7,488 bases of DNA. Origin: Mariprofundaceae bacterium. GTDB taxonomy: Bacteria > Pseudomonadota > Zetaproteobacteria > Mariprofundales > Mariprofundaceae. Of this stretch, positions 7,334 to 7,488 are shown piece by piece (the stretch's first letter is position 1; each line of letters starts with the position of its first letter). The position numbers were made by a program, and so were the translations under genes. The notes beneath the pieces are model-generated. The model saw only the letters and a program-made list of their open reading frames with translations, ran no database searches and was not told the origin of the DNA. The stretch is from assembly GCA_027075825.1 (NCBI GenBank), contig JALSZZ010000352.1, positions 1 to 7,488 on the forward strand. The letters are read 5' to 3'.

Positions 7334-7338
7334 TTCAT
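7255..7338 (-). CDS. Leucine-rich leader peptide of the leuA attenuator (LeuL-like)
   Basis: This 27-codon ORF starts ATG AAG CGC ACG and ends GAC TGA. After MKRT come three Phe codons, then LLLTLPLL, in which six of eight codons are Leu (TTA, CTG, CTG, CTA, CTG, CTG). WWCGFVC and a polar tail follow. The ORF lies between a sigma-70 promoter and an intrinsic terminator upstream of leuA, the arrangement of amino-acid leader peptides; E. coli LeuL (28 residues) carries four Leu codons in a row. An in-frame ATG at 7350 would add MIRR. Neither start has a clear Shine-Dalgarno sequence, and both lie in the arms of an 8-bp hairpin, which weakens the case for efficient translation. Alternatively it could be a small hydrophobic membrane peptide, but the context favours a regulatory leader. 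I do not recognise the exact sequence, so I give no symbol. Confidence 0.7.
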   Translation of the reverse strand: MKRTFFFLLLTLPLLWWCGFVCNEHTD

Positions 7339-7355
7339 GCGCCGAATCATGAAGC
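7332..7355 (-). promoter_or_regulatory. Hairpin enclosing the start codon of the leader peptide
   Basis: A perfect 8-bp inverted repeat, GCTTCATG and CATGAAGC, encloses an 8-nt loop. On the transcript the 3' arm contains the ATG at 7338 and the 5' arm contains the alternative ATG at 7350. Folding would hide both starts and could set how often the leader is translated. It overlaps region 1 (7327-7333) only at its edge. It could instead be a DNA operator just downstream of the promoter. Confidence 0.5.
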
Positions 7356-7405
7356 ATTGGCGTATTGAGTCAAGCTGCGCGGTAACTGAGCGACCGGGTG
7401 ATGCG

Positions 7406-7435
7406 TGTATAAAGCACAAATACAAAGCATGTCAA
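7406..7435 (-). promoter_or_regulatory. Sigma-70-type promoter for the leuA leader transcript
   Basis: On the minus strand a perfect -35 TTGACA (7435-7430) is followed after 18 bp by TATACA (7411-7406), four of six matches to the -10 consensus. An overlapping TTATAC with 17-bp spacing is also possible. Transcription would begin near 7399-7402, about 60 nt before the leader ATG, giving an attenuated RNA of roughly 190 nt. An A/T-rich stretch at about 7452-7458 could act as an UP-like element. Confidence 0.75.
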
Positions 7436-7463
7436 CGACGCAGGTCTAATCATTTTTTGGGAC

Positions 7464-7480
7464 TTGCATTACATCTGCAA
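7464..7480. promoter_or_regulatory. LysR-box-like inverted repeat upstream of the leuA promoter
   Basis: TTGCA-N7-TGCAA is a perfect 5-bp dyad with the T-N11-A pattern of LysR-type regulator sites. Relative to a start near 7399 it spans about -65 to -81, where such activators commonly bind. The evidence is the pattern and position only; short dyads of this kind occur by chance. Confidence 0.35.
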
Positions 7481-7488
7481 AAAAAGAG

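Noticed and set aside
7255..7338. The leader ORF as a secreted lipoprotein with a lipobox ending in Cys
   Set aside because: The residues before the first Cys are LWW; a lipobox needs small residues such as Ala, Gly or Ser at the last two positions. The gene context points to attenuation instead.

Overview
This looks like a chromosomal stretch of a proteobacterium, most likely beta- or gammaproteobacterial. GC content is moderate (mid-50s % by eye). The evidence is a canonical PepA, a LeuA of the short proteobacterial type, and a very large FAD/Fe-S oxidoreductase whose N-terminus resembles the DUF3683 family, which I associate mainly with betaproteobacteria. I cannot name a genus. I see no tRNA, rRNA, CRISPR array, insertion sequence or phage gene; this is housekeeping DNA.

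Layout. 1-756 (+): the C-terminal catalytic half of leucyl aminopeptidase PepA, cut by the window edge. 791-812: a hairpin followed by a pyrimidine-rich run, which looks like the pepA terminator but overlaps the probable start of the next gene. 804-1526 (+): an integral-membrane PAP2-family phosphatase. 1600-5415 (+): a 1271-residue oxidoreductase combining an FAD-binding domain, an FAD-oxidase C-terminal domain, a two-cluster ferredoxin-like module and two CCG (cysteine-rich) domains, started by TTG behind a good ribosome binding site. 5419-5469: a perfect 18-bp inverted repeat that serves as a two-way terminator between convergent genes. 5479-7023 (-): leuA, 2-isopropylmalate synthase, the first committed step of leucine synthesis.

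The most interesting part is the 465 bases upstream of leuA (7024-7488, read on the minus strand). It holds a good sigma-70 promoter (7406-7435), then a 27-codon leader ORF (7255-7338) with six Leu codons among eight consecutive codons, then a strong intrinsic terminator (7207-7233), all about 180 nt before leuA. Pairings I could find by eye form a complete attenuator: region 1 (7327-7333) pairs with region 2 (7273-7279); region 2 with its flank (7276-7287) can instead pair with region 3 (7227-7237), and this would disrupt the terminator. This is the layout of a ribosome-mediated, leucine-sensing attenuator. The leader start codon also sits in an 8-bp hairpin, and a LysR-box-like inverted repeat (7464-7480) lies at a fitting distance upstream of the promoter.

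The genes do not form one pathway. pepA frees amino acids from peptides and leuA makes leucine, but they are separately transcribed in opposite directions. The large oxidoreductase probably feeds electrons from a D-2-hydroxyacid into the respiratory chain; its substrate cannot be read from the sequence.
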